Below, piece by piece: positions 28,019 to 37,357 of a stretch of DNA of 64,000 nt; the stretch's first letter is position 1; each line of letters begins with the position of its first letter. Made by a program: the position numbers and the translations under genes. The stretch lies in NCBI RefSeq assembly GCF_965284335.1, contig NZ_OZ260076.1; one strand, written 5' to 3'. The notes under the pieces are model-generated. The model did no database searches and had not been told where the DNA came from. It saw only the letters and a program-made list of their open reading frames with translations. Source of the DNA: Tabrizicola_A sp965284335. GTDB taxonomy: Bacteria > Pseudomonadota > Alphaproteobacteria > Rhodobacterales > Rhodobacteraceae.

Positions 28019-28954
28019 TCACCCCTGCGGCGTCATCGCCTTGCGGCCCTTGGCACGCTCCAGCCCCAGCCTGCGCTCGCGCCAGATGATCAGGATCCCC
28101 GCCACAATCACAATTGTCGCGCCCAAAAGCATCGTCCACGTCGGCACCTCGGCAAAGACGAAATAGCCGATCAACAGTGCAAAGAGGATCGAGGCATAGT
28201 CAAAGGGCGCCACCAGCGAGGCATCCGCCTCGCGGTAGCTGGAGGTGAGCAAAATCTGCCCCACCCCGCCCAGAAAACCGGCCCCGACCAGCGTTGCGGC
28301 CTCGGTTGCCGTGGGGATCACCCAGCCAAAGGGCAGCGTGGCCAGCGACAGGATCGTCGCTGTCAGCGAAAACCAGAACACGATGGCGGATGTGTTTTCC
28401 GTCATCACCAGCTTGCGCACAAAGACCTGCGCCAGCGCGGCAAAGACCGCGCCCCCCAGAACCAGCATCGCGCCAAAGGCCTCGCGATGGCCGCTGGCCT
28501 CGCCCGATAGAATGGTCAGGCGCGGCGACAGCACGATCAAGACCCCCGTCAGCCCCATCGCCACCATGGCCAGCCGAAAGGCCCGCACATCCTCGCCCAG
28601 AAACATCGCGGCAAAGACCACCACCAACAGGGGCGCGGCATAGCCGATCGCCGTCACCTCCGGCAGCGGCAGATAGGCCAGCCCCGCAAAGCCCAATCCC
28701 ATGGCCAGCGTCCCCATCAACCCGCGCCAGACATGGCCAATCGGATTTTTCGCGGTGAAGCCCGTGCGCAACTCATGCCGCCACGCCAGCCAGACCACGA
28801 TCACCGGAATGGCAAAGGCCGAGCGGAAGAACACCGCCTGCCCCGCGGGCACATGCTGGGCCGTGGTCTTGATCATCGCCGACATCACGATGAACACCAG
28901 AACCGAGCCGAGTTTCAGGGCAATGCCGCGCAGGGGTCGCATTGGGGCTTCCAT
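28019..28954 (-). CDS. EamA/DMT-family transporter
   Basis: A 311-residue protein with about ten transmembrane segments in two EamA repeats. PAGQAVFFRSAFAIPVIVVW near residue 38 and PFDYASILFALLIGYFVFAE near residue 250 match the two conserved EamA signatures. The start is ATG at 28954 (MEAPMRPLRG), with 28942 as an alternative with a GGAA site. A much longer in-frame extension over the ade gene is not credible. It is divergent from ade, 90 bp away. Substrate unknown. Confidence 0.8.
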   Translation of the reverse strand: MEAPMRPLRGIALKLGSVLVFIVMSAMIKTTAQHVPAGQAVFFRSAFAIPVIVVWLAWRHELRTGFTAKNPIGHVWRGLMGTLAMGLGFAGLAYLPLPEVTAIGYAAPLLVVVFAAMFLGEDVRAFRLAMVAMGLTGVLIVLSPRLTILSGEASGHREAFGAMLVLGGAVFAALAQVFVRKLVMTENTSAIVFWFSLTATILSLATLPFGWVIPTATEAATLVGAGFLGGVGQILLTSSYREADASLVAPFDYASILFALLIGYFVFAEVPTWTMLLGATIVIVAGILIIWRERRLGLERAKGRKAMTPQG

Positions 28955-29044
28955 AGCCCCAGATGTTCCACCCTTCGCCCGGCGCTGCAAGAGGCTTGCG
29001 GCCAGCCGGGCCATGATGTTCCCTGAACCCAAAGGAGACCCGCC

Positions 29045-30757
29045 ATGACCCTGCACCCGCCCAAAGCCGCCCTTGCCGACCGGATTGATCAGGGCAGGGG
29101 CCTCATGCCTGCCGATCTGGTGCTGAAGGGGGGCCGCGTGTTTGATCTTATCACCGGCGATCTCGTTGAAACCGACGTGGCGATCTGCGGCGATACCATC
29201 GTGGGGGTGTTTGGCCAGTATCAGGGTCGTCGTGAGGTGGACGTGGCAGGAAAGGTTCTGGTGCCGGGCTTCATCGACACCCATCTGCACATCGAAAGCA
29301 GCCTCGTCACCCCCTTTGAATTCGACCGCTGCGTCACGCCCCGTGGGGTGACGACGGCCATCTGCGACCCGCATGAAATTGCCAATGTTTGCGGTCTGGC
29401 AGGCATCCACTATTTCCTTGAGGCCAGCGCGCTTACGCTGATGGACATCCGGGTGCAGCTGTCGTCCTGCGTGCCCTCCACCCATATGGAGACCACCGGC
29501 GCGCGGCTCATGGCTGCCGATCTGGTGCCGCTCATGGACCATCCCCGGGTGATCGGTCTGGCGGAGTTCATGAACTACCCCGGTGTTCTGCACAAAGACC
29601 CCGGCTGCATGGACAAGCTTCAGGCCTTTCAGACCCGCCACATCGACGGCCACGCGCCGCTTTTGCGTGGGCATGACCTGAACGGCTATATCGCCGCCGG
29701 TATCCGCACCGAGCATGAGGCAACCACCCATGACGAGGGGTTGGAAAAGCTGCGCAAGGGCATGCGCGTGCTGATCCGCGAGGGGTCGGTGTCGAAAGAC
29801 CTGCACGCGCTCGTGGGCCTCTTGACCGAACGGCACGCCCCTTACCTGTGCCTCTGCACCGATGACCGCAACCCATTGGACATTGCCGAACACGGCCATC
29901 TCGACTGGATCATCCGCACCGCCATCGCCCTTGGCGCGCCGCCCCTTGCCGTCTACCGCGCCGCCAGCCTTTCGGCGGCCGAGGCTTTCGGTCTCAAAGA
30001 CCGCGGCCTGATCGCTCCGGGCAAACGCGCCGATATCGCGGTGATCGACAGCCTTGCAGGCTGTCATGTATCACAGGTTTTCGCAGGTGGGATCGAGGTG
30101 ACCAAGGCCGCCTTTGACGCCCGGCCCACAATCCCGCCCGTGGCCCGCCACTCGGTCAAGGCACCCAAACTCGCCCCGCAGGACTTCCGCGCAGGCGGCA
30201 ACCGGGCCGAAACCCCGGTGATCGGCATCCTGCCGGGCAAGATCATCACGCCCCATCTCACCTTCGACATCGCGCCCGAGGATGGCGACAAGAAGCCCGA
30301 CCTTGCCCGCGACCTGATCCGCATCGCGGTGATCGAACGCCACGGGGTGAACGGCAACCGCGCCACCGGCTTTGTGCAGGGTTTCGGCCTTCAGCGCGGG
30401 GCCATCGCCTCCACCGTCTGCCATGACCATCACAACATCGCCGTTGTGGGGGTGGATTACGCCGACATGGCGCTCGCCGCCAATCGGTTGGGCGAGATCG
30501 AGGGCGGTTTCGTGGTGGCCCAAGGCGGCAAGATCCTTGCCGAACTCGCCCTGCCGGTGGCGGGGTTGATGAGCCTGAAACCCTTTGAGGCGGTGCATCA
30601 GGATCTGATCGCCCTGCGCGCCGCGGCAAAAAGCCTTGGCGTGGTGCTGGAAGAACCCTTCCTGCAACTGGCCTTCCTTGCCCTGCCGGTGATCCCGCAC
30701 CTCAAGATCACTGATCACGGCATGGTCGATGTCGACCGCTTTGAGGTGATGCCCTAG
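29045..30757 (+). CDS. ade: Adenine deaminase
   Basis: A 570-residue member of the metal-dependent amidohydrolases, converting adenine to hypoxanthine and ammonia for purine salvage or nitrogen use. The HxH metal motif is in GFIDTHLHIESSLVTP (about residues 77-92). EFMNYPGVL, GHDLNGYIAAGI and CTDDRNPLDIAEHGHLD carry further ligands, and DHHNIAVVG in the C-terminal part is typical of Ade. A strong AAAGGAG site precedes the ATG. Its stop overlaps that of the convergent EamA gene. Confidence 0.93.
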   Translation: MTLHPPKAALADRIDQGRGLMPADLVLKGGRVFDLITGDLVETDVAICGDTIVGVFGQYQGRREVDVAGKVLVPGFIDTHLHIESSLVTPFEFDRCVTPRGVTTAICDPHEIANVCGLAGIHYFLEASALTLMDIRVQLSSCVPSTHMETTGARLMAADLVPLMDHPRVIGLAEFMNYPGVLHKDPGCMDKLQAFQTRHIDGHAPLLRGHDLNGYIAAGIRTEHEATTHDEGLEKLRKGMRVLIREGSVSKDLHALVGLLTERHAPYLCLCTDDRNPLDIAEHGHLDWIIRTAIALGAPPLAVYRAASLSAAEAFGLKDRGLIAPGKRADIAVIDSLAGCHVSQVFAGGIEVTKAAFDARPTIPPVARHSVKAPKLAPQDFRAGGNRAETPVIGILPGKIITPHLTFDIAPEDGDKKPDLARDLIRIAVIERHGVNGNRATGFVQGFGLQRGAIASTVCHDHHNIAVVGVDYADMALAANRLGEIEGGFVVAQGGKILAELALPVAGLMSLKPFEAVHQDLIALRAAAKSLGVVLEEPFLQLAFLALPVIPHLKITDHGMVDVDRFEVMP

Positions 30758-31674
30758 GGCGCGCGCCCCCCATCCTCGCGGATCGTCAGCACCAACAGCC
30801 CACCCGCCGCAATCAGCGCCATTCCGGCCCATGTCCACAGGTCGGGCACTTCGCTAAAGAACACATAGCCCCAGAACACCACAAAGATCATGTAGCAGTA
30901 ATCAAAGGTCGCAATCACCTCGGGGCGGGGCGATTGATAGGCCCGCGCCAGACCAATGGCGATGCCGATGATCAACACACAGAGCGCCCCGATCAGCGCC
31001 CAATCGCTGCCCGCCATGCTGTGCCACGGGCCAAAGATGAACCCTGCCCAATCGGGTGCTGCGACCACCCCGCGAACCGCGCCAATCGCCAGACCGAAGA
31101 TCAGGCACAGGATGTTCAGCCACAGCGCAAGGATCAGCGCCGGCGTCTCGGCACATCTGGCCCGCGTCATCACGGCGGCGATGGCGTAGAATAGCGCCGC
31201 CGCGATGGGCATCAGGATCAGGGGCGTAAACCCGGCCGCAAATGGCCGCACAATCGCCAAGAGCCCGGCAAAGCCGATGGCGGTGGCCAGCCAATGCGCG
31301 GGCGTGATGCGCTGGCCCAAGACCAGCGCCGACAATCCCACAATGAAGAAGGGTGCGGTGTAAAAGGCCGCCCCCGCCAGCGCCATGTCGATCAGCGGCA
31401 AGACCGCGTAAAGGCACAGATACTGCACCACCAGTGCGGCGCTCCGCGCCGCGATCCACGCCGTGCCGGGCGGAAAGACTCGCCCCCGCGTGGCCACCAG
31501 CAGGATCGGCACCACGATCACCGAGCGCAAGACCCAGATCTGCCACAGCGTCATGCCCGAACTTGACAGCTTGATGATCGCATCGGTCAGCGCCATCGCA
31601 AAGACCGTGACGATGATGGTCCCCACCCCCTGAGGCAGGCCAAGGCGCAAAGGGGCTGCGGCGCGAAGTGCCAC
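30754..31674 (-). CDS. EamA/DMT-family transporter
   Basis: A 306-residue protein of about ten membrane spans with two EamA halves; FDYCYMIFVVFWGYVFFSEV near residue 262 is the second-half signature. A GTG at 31674 starts four bases after the stop of the GNAT gene, which suggests an operon on this strand. The stop codon overlaps that of ade. The substrate is not evident. Confidence 0.8.
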   Translation of the reverse strand: MALRAAAPLRLGLPQGVGTIIVTVFAMALTDAIIKLSSSGMTLWQIWVLRSVIVVPILLVATRGRVFPPGTAWIAARSAALVVQYLCLYAVLPLIDMALAGAAFYTAPFFIVGLSALVLGQRITPAHWLATAIGFAGLLAIVRPFAAGFTPLILMPIAAALFYAIAAVMTRARCAETPALILALWLNILCLIFGLAIGAVRGVVAAPDWAGFIFGPWHSMAGSDWALIGALCVLIIGIAIGLARAYQSPRPEVIATFDYCYMIFVVFWGYVFFSEVPDLWTWAGMALIAAGGLLVLTIREDGGRAP

Positions 31675-31677
31675 GGC

Positions 31678-32253
31678 TCAGGCCAGCGTCTTGGTCATCA
31701 GGATCCACTCAGTCGCGTCCACCCGCCAATCCCCTTTCACCACCGGGCGGCGGGCGACCTCGACATAGCCCTTGGCCGCATAAAGCCTACGGGCATCGGC
31801 ATGTGTATCGGCTGCGATCAGGCTGATGATCCTGCGCCCCGTGGACCGCGTGATCGCCTCGGCCTCGGCCAAAAGCGCGCTGCCACAGCCTTGGCCGCGA
31901 AAGCCGTCATAGGTGGCCAGCACGTTCAGATACCACGACCCGGGCGCCAGCGCCTCCAACTCCAAAAGCGGCACAAAGACCGGCGGGGTATCGGGGGCAA
32001 TGGGGCTGGGCTCATCCTCAGCCGGATAACCCAAAAGACAGGCCGCCACCGCGCCCTCCACCTCGACAAGCCAAGCGTTAGAATAGGAAAAACTCCCCGT
32101 CTCGCGCGCCGCACGCTCCATGCCATAGGCGATGGGGTCGCCCTCGGGCCCAACCGATTTGCGCCAAAAATGCATCGGCAGATCATCCGCCGCCATATTG
32201 ATGAACCGCACCAGATCTGCGGCGTCGCTGGCCTTTGCCTTGCGGATCAGCAT
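31678..32253 (-). CDS. GNAT-family N-acetyltransferase
   Basis: A 191-residue acetyltransferase. MLIRKAKASDAADLVRFINM opens the fold, and the acetyl-CoA loop is YDGFRGQGCGSALLAEAEAI (R/Q-x-x-G-x-G/A pattern, near residue 120), followed by RLYAAKGYVEVARRP. Three ATG codons in a row (32259, 32256, 32253) follow an AAAGGGGA site; the last has the best spacing. It is followed directly by the EamA gene. Substrate unknown. Confidence 0.85.
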   Translation of the reverse strand: MLIRKAKASDAADLVRFINMAADDLPMHFWRKSVGPEGDPIAYGMERAARETGSFSYSNAWLVEVEGAVAACLLGYPAEDEPSPIAPDTPPVFVPLLELEALAPGSWYLNVLATYDGFRGQGCGSALLAEAEAITRSTGRRIISLIAADTHADARRLYAAKGYVEVARRPVVKGDWRVDATEWILMTKTLA

Positions 32254-32363
32254 CATCATTCCCCTTTGCCCTTGGCGCGACAGAAACCAAAATCTTGGCC
32301 CGCTTGCAACCACCGGCGCTGCCGCCTACCACTGTGGCAAACCTGAACCTGATGAGGACCGAC

Positions 32364-32795
32364 ATGACCGACATGGTTTTCCGCTTTCCCGCCCCCGGCC
32401 CCGAGCCGATGACCACCGATCTTGAAGGTTGGACCAAGACCATCGGCACCCCCACGATGAAAACCTGGGTGCAGCACACCTCGATTGACGGCAGCGTCAT
32501 CAGCGGCACATGGGAGGCCACCCCCGGCACTTGGCACGCGGTCTATAAATTCTACGAATTCGTCCACCTGATCGAAGGCCAGATCACCATCACCCCCGAC
32601 GGCGGCGCCCCTTTAACCCTGACGCCGGGCGATGGTTTTGTGGTAGAGCCGGGCTTTTCCGGCACCTGGACCATCGAAAAGCCGGTGAAAAAACACTTCT
32701 GCATCAAGCTGAAAGAAGCGCACTCCGGCGCAACCCCCGGGGGCAAGGGGCGCGCCCTGTCCCCGGGCCGCTCTCATGTGGCGAAAACCGCATAA
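32364..32795 (+). CDS. Cupin-domain protein (DUF861/cupin_3 type)
   Basis: A 143-residue single cupin. WHAVYKFYEFVHLIEGQITI and LTLTPGDGFVVEPGFSGTWT are the two cupin motifs, in the arrangement of the DUF861 (ureidoglycolate-hydrolase-like, cupin_3) group. The ATG at 32364 follows GAGGACC. The basic tail GKGRALSPGRSHVAKTA is outside the domain, and a similar GCGAAAAC run is repeated just downstream. It lies upstream of mgdA on the same strand. Function unknown. Confidence 0.72.
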   Translation: MTDMVFRFPAPGPEPMTTDLEGWTKTIGTPTMKTWVQHTSIDGSVISGTWEATPGTWHAVYKFYEFVHLIEGQITITPDGGAPLTLTPGDGFVVEPGFSGTWTIEKPVKKHFCIKLKEAHSGATPGGKGRALSPGRSHVAKTA

Positions 32796-32866
32796 CTCAT
32801 GGCGAAAACAGCGCAGGCTTTCCCAGCACTTCGGCCTAGGTTCCGGGGAAAGCAGGAGGGCTGTTC

Positions 32867-34117
32867 ATGCGCTATTCGGGGTTTCGCGTCATTGCTGAGG
32901 CATTGACCGGGCATAAGGGATGGAAGCCCGTCTGGCGCGATCCAACCCCGCAGGCCGAATATGACTATGTCATCGTCGGTGGCGGCGGGCATGGTCTGGC
33001 CACGGCCTATTATCTGGCCAAGGAATTCAAACAGGCCCGCATCGCGGTTTTGGAAAAGGGCTATCTCGGTGGCGGCAATGTGGGTCGCAACACCACGATC
33101 ATCCGCTCGAACTATCTTCTGGATGGCAACGAACCCTTTTACGAGTTTTCGCTGAAACTCTGGGAAGGGTTGGAGCAGGACTTCAACTACAACGCCATGG
33201 TGTCGCAGCGCGGCATCATCAACCTGATCCACACCGATGCCCAGCGCGACGCCTTCACCCGGCGCGGCAATGGCATGATCCTGAACGGTGCGGATGCTGA
33301 GCTTTTGAACCGCGAACAGGTGCGGGCGATGTATCCCTTCCTGAATTTCGACAATGCCCGCTTCCCGATCAAAGGCGCGCTGATGCAGCGCCGGGGTGGC
33401 ACGGTGCGCCATGATGCCGTGGCTTGGGGCTATGCGCGCGGGGCGGACCTGCGCGGGGTCGATCTGATCCAGAACTGCGAAGTCACCGGCATGCGCATCG
33501 AAAATGGCCGCATCCGGGGCGTGGAAACCACCCGCGGCTTTATCGGCGCGAAAAAGGTCGGCGTGGCCGTGGCCGGATCGTCGTCCAAGGTGATGGCCCA
33601 TGCCGGCATGCGCCTGCCCATCGAAAGCCACGTCTTGCAGGCCTTCGTCTCCGAGGGGCTGAAACCCTTCATCGACGGGGTAATGACCTTTGGCGCCGGG
33701 CACTTCTACGTCTCGCAATCCGACAAGGGCGGGTTGGTGTTCGGCGGTGACATCGACGGCTACAACTCCTACGCCCAACGCGGCAACCTGCCGGTGATCG
33801 AGGACGTGGCCGAGGGCGGCATGGCCTTGATGCCCGCCATTGGCCGGGCGCGGCTTCTCCGCACTTGGGGCGGGATCATGGACATGTCGATGGACGGCTC
33901 GCCCATCATCGACAAGACCCATGTCGAGGGCCTCTATTTCAACGGCGGCTGGTGCTATGGCGGGTTCAAGGCGACCCCGGCCTCGGGCTGGTGCTTTGCC
34001 CATCTGATGGCCAAGGACGAACCCCACAAGACCGCCACGGCCTATCGCTTCGATCGCTTCCTCAAGGGGTTGATGATCGACGAAAAGGGCCAAGGCGCCC
34101 AGCCGAACCTGCATTGA
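32867..34117 (+). CDS. mgdA: N-methylglutamate dehydrogenase subunit A (SoxB-type flavoprotein)
   Basis: A 416-residue flavoprotein homologous to the beta subunit of heterotetrameric sarcosine oxidase. The FAD motif VIVGGGGHGLATAYYLAKEF starts near residue 35. His182 in GTVRHDAVAWGYARGAD corresponds to the histidine that holds FMN covalently in the sarcosine oxidase family. In methylated-amine users the four-subunit homologue MgdABCD oxidises N-methylglutamate to glutamate, passing the methyl carbon to tetrahydrofolate. That assignment, rather than sarcosine oxidase SoxB, rests on the nearby mgsABC-gmaS. An AGGAGGG site precedes the ATG. First of a four-gene operon. Confidence 0.8.
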   Translation: MRYSGFRVIAEALTGHKGWKPVWRDPTPQAEYDYVIVGGGGHGLATAYYLAKEFKQARIAVLEKGYLGGGNVGRNTTIIRSNYLLDGNEPFYEFSLKLWEGLEQDFNYNAMVSQRGIINLIHTDAQRDAFTRRGNGMILNGADAELLNREQVRAMYPFLNFDNARFPIKGALMQRRGGTVRHDAVAWGYARGADLRGVDLIQNCEVTGMRIENGRIRGVETTRGFIGAKKVGVAVAGSSSKVMAHAGMRLPIESHVLQAFVSEGLKPFIDGVMTFGAGHFYVSQSDKGGLVFGGDIDGYNSYAQRGNLPVIEDVAEGGMALMPAIGRARLLRTWGGIMDMSMDGSPIIDKTHVEGLYFNGGWCYGGFKATPASGWCFAHLMAKDEPHKTATAYRFDRFLKGLMIDEKGQGAQPNLH

Positions 34118-34127
34118 GGGCACAGAG

Positions 34128-34412
34128 ATGATCATCAACCACCCCATCCTTGGCCCCCGTGACGCGCAGGAATTCGTCTATCTCGGTGACGCCAATCTCA
34201 TCAACCGCCCCGATGGCATGACAGCCGGGATCGAGGCGTTTCACGACTACCTCTACAACCGCGACAACCCCGCCGGGGAGCACCGCGAGCTGTGGTATCA
34301 CGAACAGGGTGATCGGTCCTGGCTGGTGGTCACCCGCAACACCGTGACCCATGAAATCCTGAATGTGGAATTGGCCCGTGACGTGGCCCGCGCACAAGGT
34401 CGCAGCAAATGA
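34128..34412 (+). CDS. mgdB: N-methylglutamate dehydrogenase subunit B (SoxD-type)
   Basis: A 94-residue small subunit. HPILGPRDAQEFVYLGDANL aligns with the CPxCGPRxxxEF opening of SoxD, and EHRELWYHEQGDRSWLVVTR aligns with the ERWxHxxGCRxW region. Three of the four usual zinc ligands are replaced (Cys to His, Cys to Leu, Cys to Asp), while the histidine is kept. The zinc site of sarcosine oxidase is therefore probably missing. It lies between mgdA and mgdC, whose start overlaps its stop by four bases. Confidence 0.8.
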   Translation: MIINHPILGPRDAQEFVYLGDANLINRPDGMTAGIEAFHDYLYNRDNPAGEHRELWYHEQGDRSWLVVTRNTVTHEILNVELARDVARAQGRSK

Positions 34413-37357
34413 GCCAGTCTAACCGAATTAATGGCGGCCAGATCGACCGCTCCAAGACCTTCCGCTTCACCTTTGACGGGCACAGCTACACCGGCCACCC
34501 CGGCGACACGCTGGCCTCGGCACTTCTGGCCAATGGCGTGCGGCTGATGGGGCGCAGCTTTAAATACCATCGCCCGCGCGGGCCGATCTCGGCAGGCTCC
34601 GAAGAGCCGAACGCGCTGGTGCATCTGCGCTCGGGCGCGCGGCAGGAACCGAACACCCGCGCCACGGTGGCCGAACTCTTCGATGGGCTGACGGCCACCT
34701 CGCAGAACGCTTGGCCCAGCCTCAAGCTGGACGCGATGGCGATCAACGACAAGCTGAACAGCTTTTTCACCGCCGGGTTCTACTACAAAACCTTCATGTG
34801 GCCCGCCGCCTTTTGGGAGAAGGTCTATGAGCCGATCATCCGCCGCGCGGCGGGTCTGGGTGCGCTGACCAAAGAAGAAGACCCCGACGAATATGACAAG
34901 GGCTTTGCCCACTGCGATCTTTTGATCATCGGGGCCGGGCCTGCTGGCCTGATGGCCGCGCTGACGGCAGGCCGTGCAGGCGCGCGGGTGATCTTGGCGG
35001 ATGAAGATTTCCGCATGGGTGGCCGCCTGAATGCCGAAACCTTCGAAGTTGGCAGCATGGCCGGGGCTGATTGGGCCGCAGGCGTGGTGGCGGAACTCGC
35101 CGCGATGCCGAATGTGCGCCTGATGAACCGCACCACGATTGTCGGCGCCTTTGACCACGGCATCTATTCGGCGGTCGAGCGGGTGTCCGATCACCTACCC
35201 GTGCCGATGCCCGGCAAGCCGCGCCAGACGCTCTGGCGCATCTATTCCAAGCGGGCGATCCTCGCAGGCGGGGCCACCGAACGCCCCATCGCCTTTGAAA
35301 ATAACGACCGCCCCGGCATCATGCTGGCGGGGGCCTTGCGCGCCTATGCCAACCGCTGGGGCGTGGCGGCAGGCGACCGGGTGGCGGTGTTCACCAACAA
35401 CGATGACGGATTGCGGACAGCAAAAGACATGCAGGCCAAGGGCGTCGACGTCGCCGCCGTGATCGACAGCCGCGCGGGCGGTGATCTTCTGCCCGGCATC
35501 CGCCATCTGCAAGGCGCGCAGGTGGTGGATTCTTCGGGCCGTCTTGGCCTGAAATCCATCACCGTGCGCAGCGCGAATGGCCAGACCGAAACCATCGCCT
35601 GCACCGCTCTGGGTGTCTCGGGCGGCTGGAACCCCAACGTCAACATCACCTCGCACCACCGCTCGCGCCCCGAATGGCGCGAGGATATCTCGGCCTTCGT
35701 GCCGGGCACGGGTGGCCCTGCGGGCCTGACGGCGGCGGGTGCTGCCGGGGGCGATCTGTCAACCCATGGCGCGCTGCGCTCTGGTCAGGCACAGGCGCTG
35801 GCAGCGCTGGCCGATCTGGGGATCACCGCCAAGGCTGCCGATCTGCCACAGGCCGAAGATGCGCCGATCAACGTCTCGCCGCTGTGGTATGTGCATGAGG
35901 GCAAGGGCCGTGCCTGGATCGACCAGCAGAACGATGTGACGGTCAAAGATGTGAAGCTGGCCCATAAGGAAAACTTCACCAGCGTCGAGCATCTGAAACG
36001 CTACACCACCCTTGGCATGGCCACCGATCAGGGCAAGACCGGCAATGTTCTTGGCCTTGCCGTCATGGCCGAACTCACCGGCCAGTCGATCCCGGCCACC
36101 GGCACCACCATCTACCGCCCGCCCTATACGCCCGTCGCCATGGGCACGCTGGCGGGCCGGTCGCGCGGCAAGGAATTCAAACCCTTCCGCCTGACGCCCA
36201 GCCACAAATGGGCCTCGGAGCAGGGTGCCATCTTTGTCGAGGTCGGCAACTGGCTGCGCACGCAATGGGTGCCGAAACCGGGCGAAACCACCTGGCGCGA
36301 AAGCGTCGACCGCGAGGTTCTGGCCACCCGCCGCTCCGTCGGCATCTGCGATGTGACGACACTTGGCAAGATCGACATTCAAGGCACCGATGCCGGGGCC
36401 TTCTTGGACAAGGTCTATGCCAATACCTTCAGCACGCTGGCCGTGGGCAAATGCCGCTATGGCCTGATGCTGCGCGAGGACGGCATGGTGTTCGACGACG
36501 GCACCACCGCGCGCATGGGCGAGCATGAATTTGTCATGACCACCACCACCGCCAATGCGGTCACGGTGTTCCGCCATCTGGAATACTGCCGCCAATGCCT
36601 CTGGCCCGACATGGACGTGCAGATCATCTCGACCACCGAGGCTTGGGCGCAATTCTCGGTCGCGGGGCCGAATGCCCGCAAACTTCTGCAAAAACTCGTC
36701 GATCAAGACATCTCTGACGCCGCCTTCCCCTATATGGGCGCTGGCAATATCACCATTCAGGGCCTGCGCGGGCGGCTTTTCCGCATCTCCTTTAGTGGTG
36801 AACTCGCCTATGAAATCGCCGTGCCCACCCGCTATGGCGATGCGATGATCCGCAAGCTGATGGAGGCAGGGGCCGAGTTTGATGCCATCGTTTACGGCAC
36901 CGAAGCCCTTGGCGTCATGCGCATCGAAAAGGGCCATGTGGCGGGGGGTGAGTTGAACGGCCAGTCCACCGCGCTGAACATGGGCTTGGGCAAGATGGTG
37001 TCGAAGAAGAAGGACAGCATCGGCATGGTGCTAAGCCAGCGCGAGGGCATGAACAGCCCCGAGGGCTATCGTCTGGTCGGCGTTAAGCCTGTGGACCCCA
37101 AGGCCAGCATCTCGGCGGGCAGCCATTTCATGGAAATCGGCGCGCCGGTGGAACTGGCCTCCGATGGCGGTTGGCTGACCTCCAAGGTCTATAGCCCGCA
37201 TCTGGGCTGCGACATTGCGCTTGGCTATCTCAAGGCTGGCGATCAGAAGATCGGCCGCCGCATGCGCGCGGTAAACTTCCTGACCAAAACCGACACCGAG
37301 GTTGAAATCGTCAGCCCGCATTTCTTTGATCCTGAGGGGGAACGTCTTCGTGGCTAA
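34409..37357 (+). CDS. mgdC: N-methylglutamate dehydrogenase subunit C (SoxA-type, THF-binding)
   Basis: A 982-residue subunit with the domain order of sarcosine oxidase alpha. An N-terminal ferredoxin-like domain without iron ligands has FTFDGHSYTGHPGDTLASAL and RSFKYHRPRGPISAG. A dinucleotide-binding domain follows with LLIIGAGPAGLMAALTAGRA near residue 172. The C-terminal aminomethyltransferase (GcvT) domain, from about residue 600, would bind tetrahydrofolate and take up the methyl-derived C1 unit. It overlaps mgdB upstream and mgdD downstream. Confidence 0.82.
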   Translation: MSQSNRINGGQIDRSKTFRFTFDGHSYTGHPGDTLASALLANGVRLMGRSFKYHRPRGPISAGSEEPNALVHLRSGARQEPNTRATVAELFDGLTATSQNAWPSLKLDAMAINDKLNSFFTAGFYYKTFMWPAAFWEKVYEPIIRRAAGLGALTKEEDPDEYDKGFAHCDLLIIGAGPAGLMAALTAGRAGARVILADEDFRMGGRLNAETFEVGSMAGADWAAGVVAELAAMPNVRLMNRTTIVGAFDHGIYSAVERVSDHLPVPMPGKPRQTLWRIYSKRAILAGGATERPIAFENNDRPGIMLAGALRAYANRWGVAAGDRVAVFTNNDDGLRTAKDMQAKGVDVAAVIDSRAGGDLLPGIRHLQGAQVVDSSGRLGLKSITVRSANGQTETIACTALGVSGGWNPNVNITSHHRSRPEWREDISAFVPGTGGPAGLTAAGAAGGDLSTHGALRSGQAQALAALADLGITAKAADLPQAEDAPINVSPLWYVHEGKGRAWIDQQNDVTVKDVKLAHKENFTSVEHLKRYTTLGMATDQGKTGNVLGLAVMAELTGQSIPATGTTIYRPPYTPVAMGTLAGRSRGKEFKPFRLTPSHKWASEQGAIFVEVGNWLRTQWVPKPGETTWRESVDREVLATRRSVGICDVTTLGKIDIQGTDAGAFLDKVYANTFSTLAVGKCRYGLMLREDGMVFDDGTTARMGEHEFVMTTTTANAVTVFRHLEYCRQCLWPDMDVQIISTTEAWAQFSVAGPNARKLLQKLVDQDISDAAFPYMGAGNITIQGLRGRLFRISFSGELAYEIAVPTRYGDAMIRKLMEAGAEFDAIVYGTEALGVMRIEKGHVAGGELNGQSTALNMGLGKMVSKKKDSIGMVLSQREGMNSPEGYRLVGVKPVDPKASISAGSHFMEIGAPVELASDGGWLTSKVYSPHLGCDIALGYLKAGDQKIGRRMRAVNFLTKTDTEVEIVSPHFFDPEGERLRG

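Noticed and set aside
28955..30067. Long N-terminal extension of the minus-strand EamA gene
   Set aside because: It would cover ade in antisense, and EamA proteins are about 300 residues long.
32773..32813. Short direct repeat of GCGAAAAC around the cupin stop codon
   Set aside because: Only eight to ten bases long and single; likely chance or a small slip duplication.
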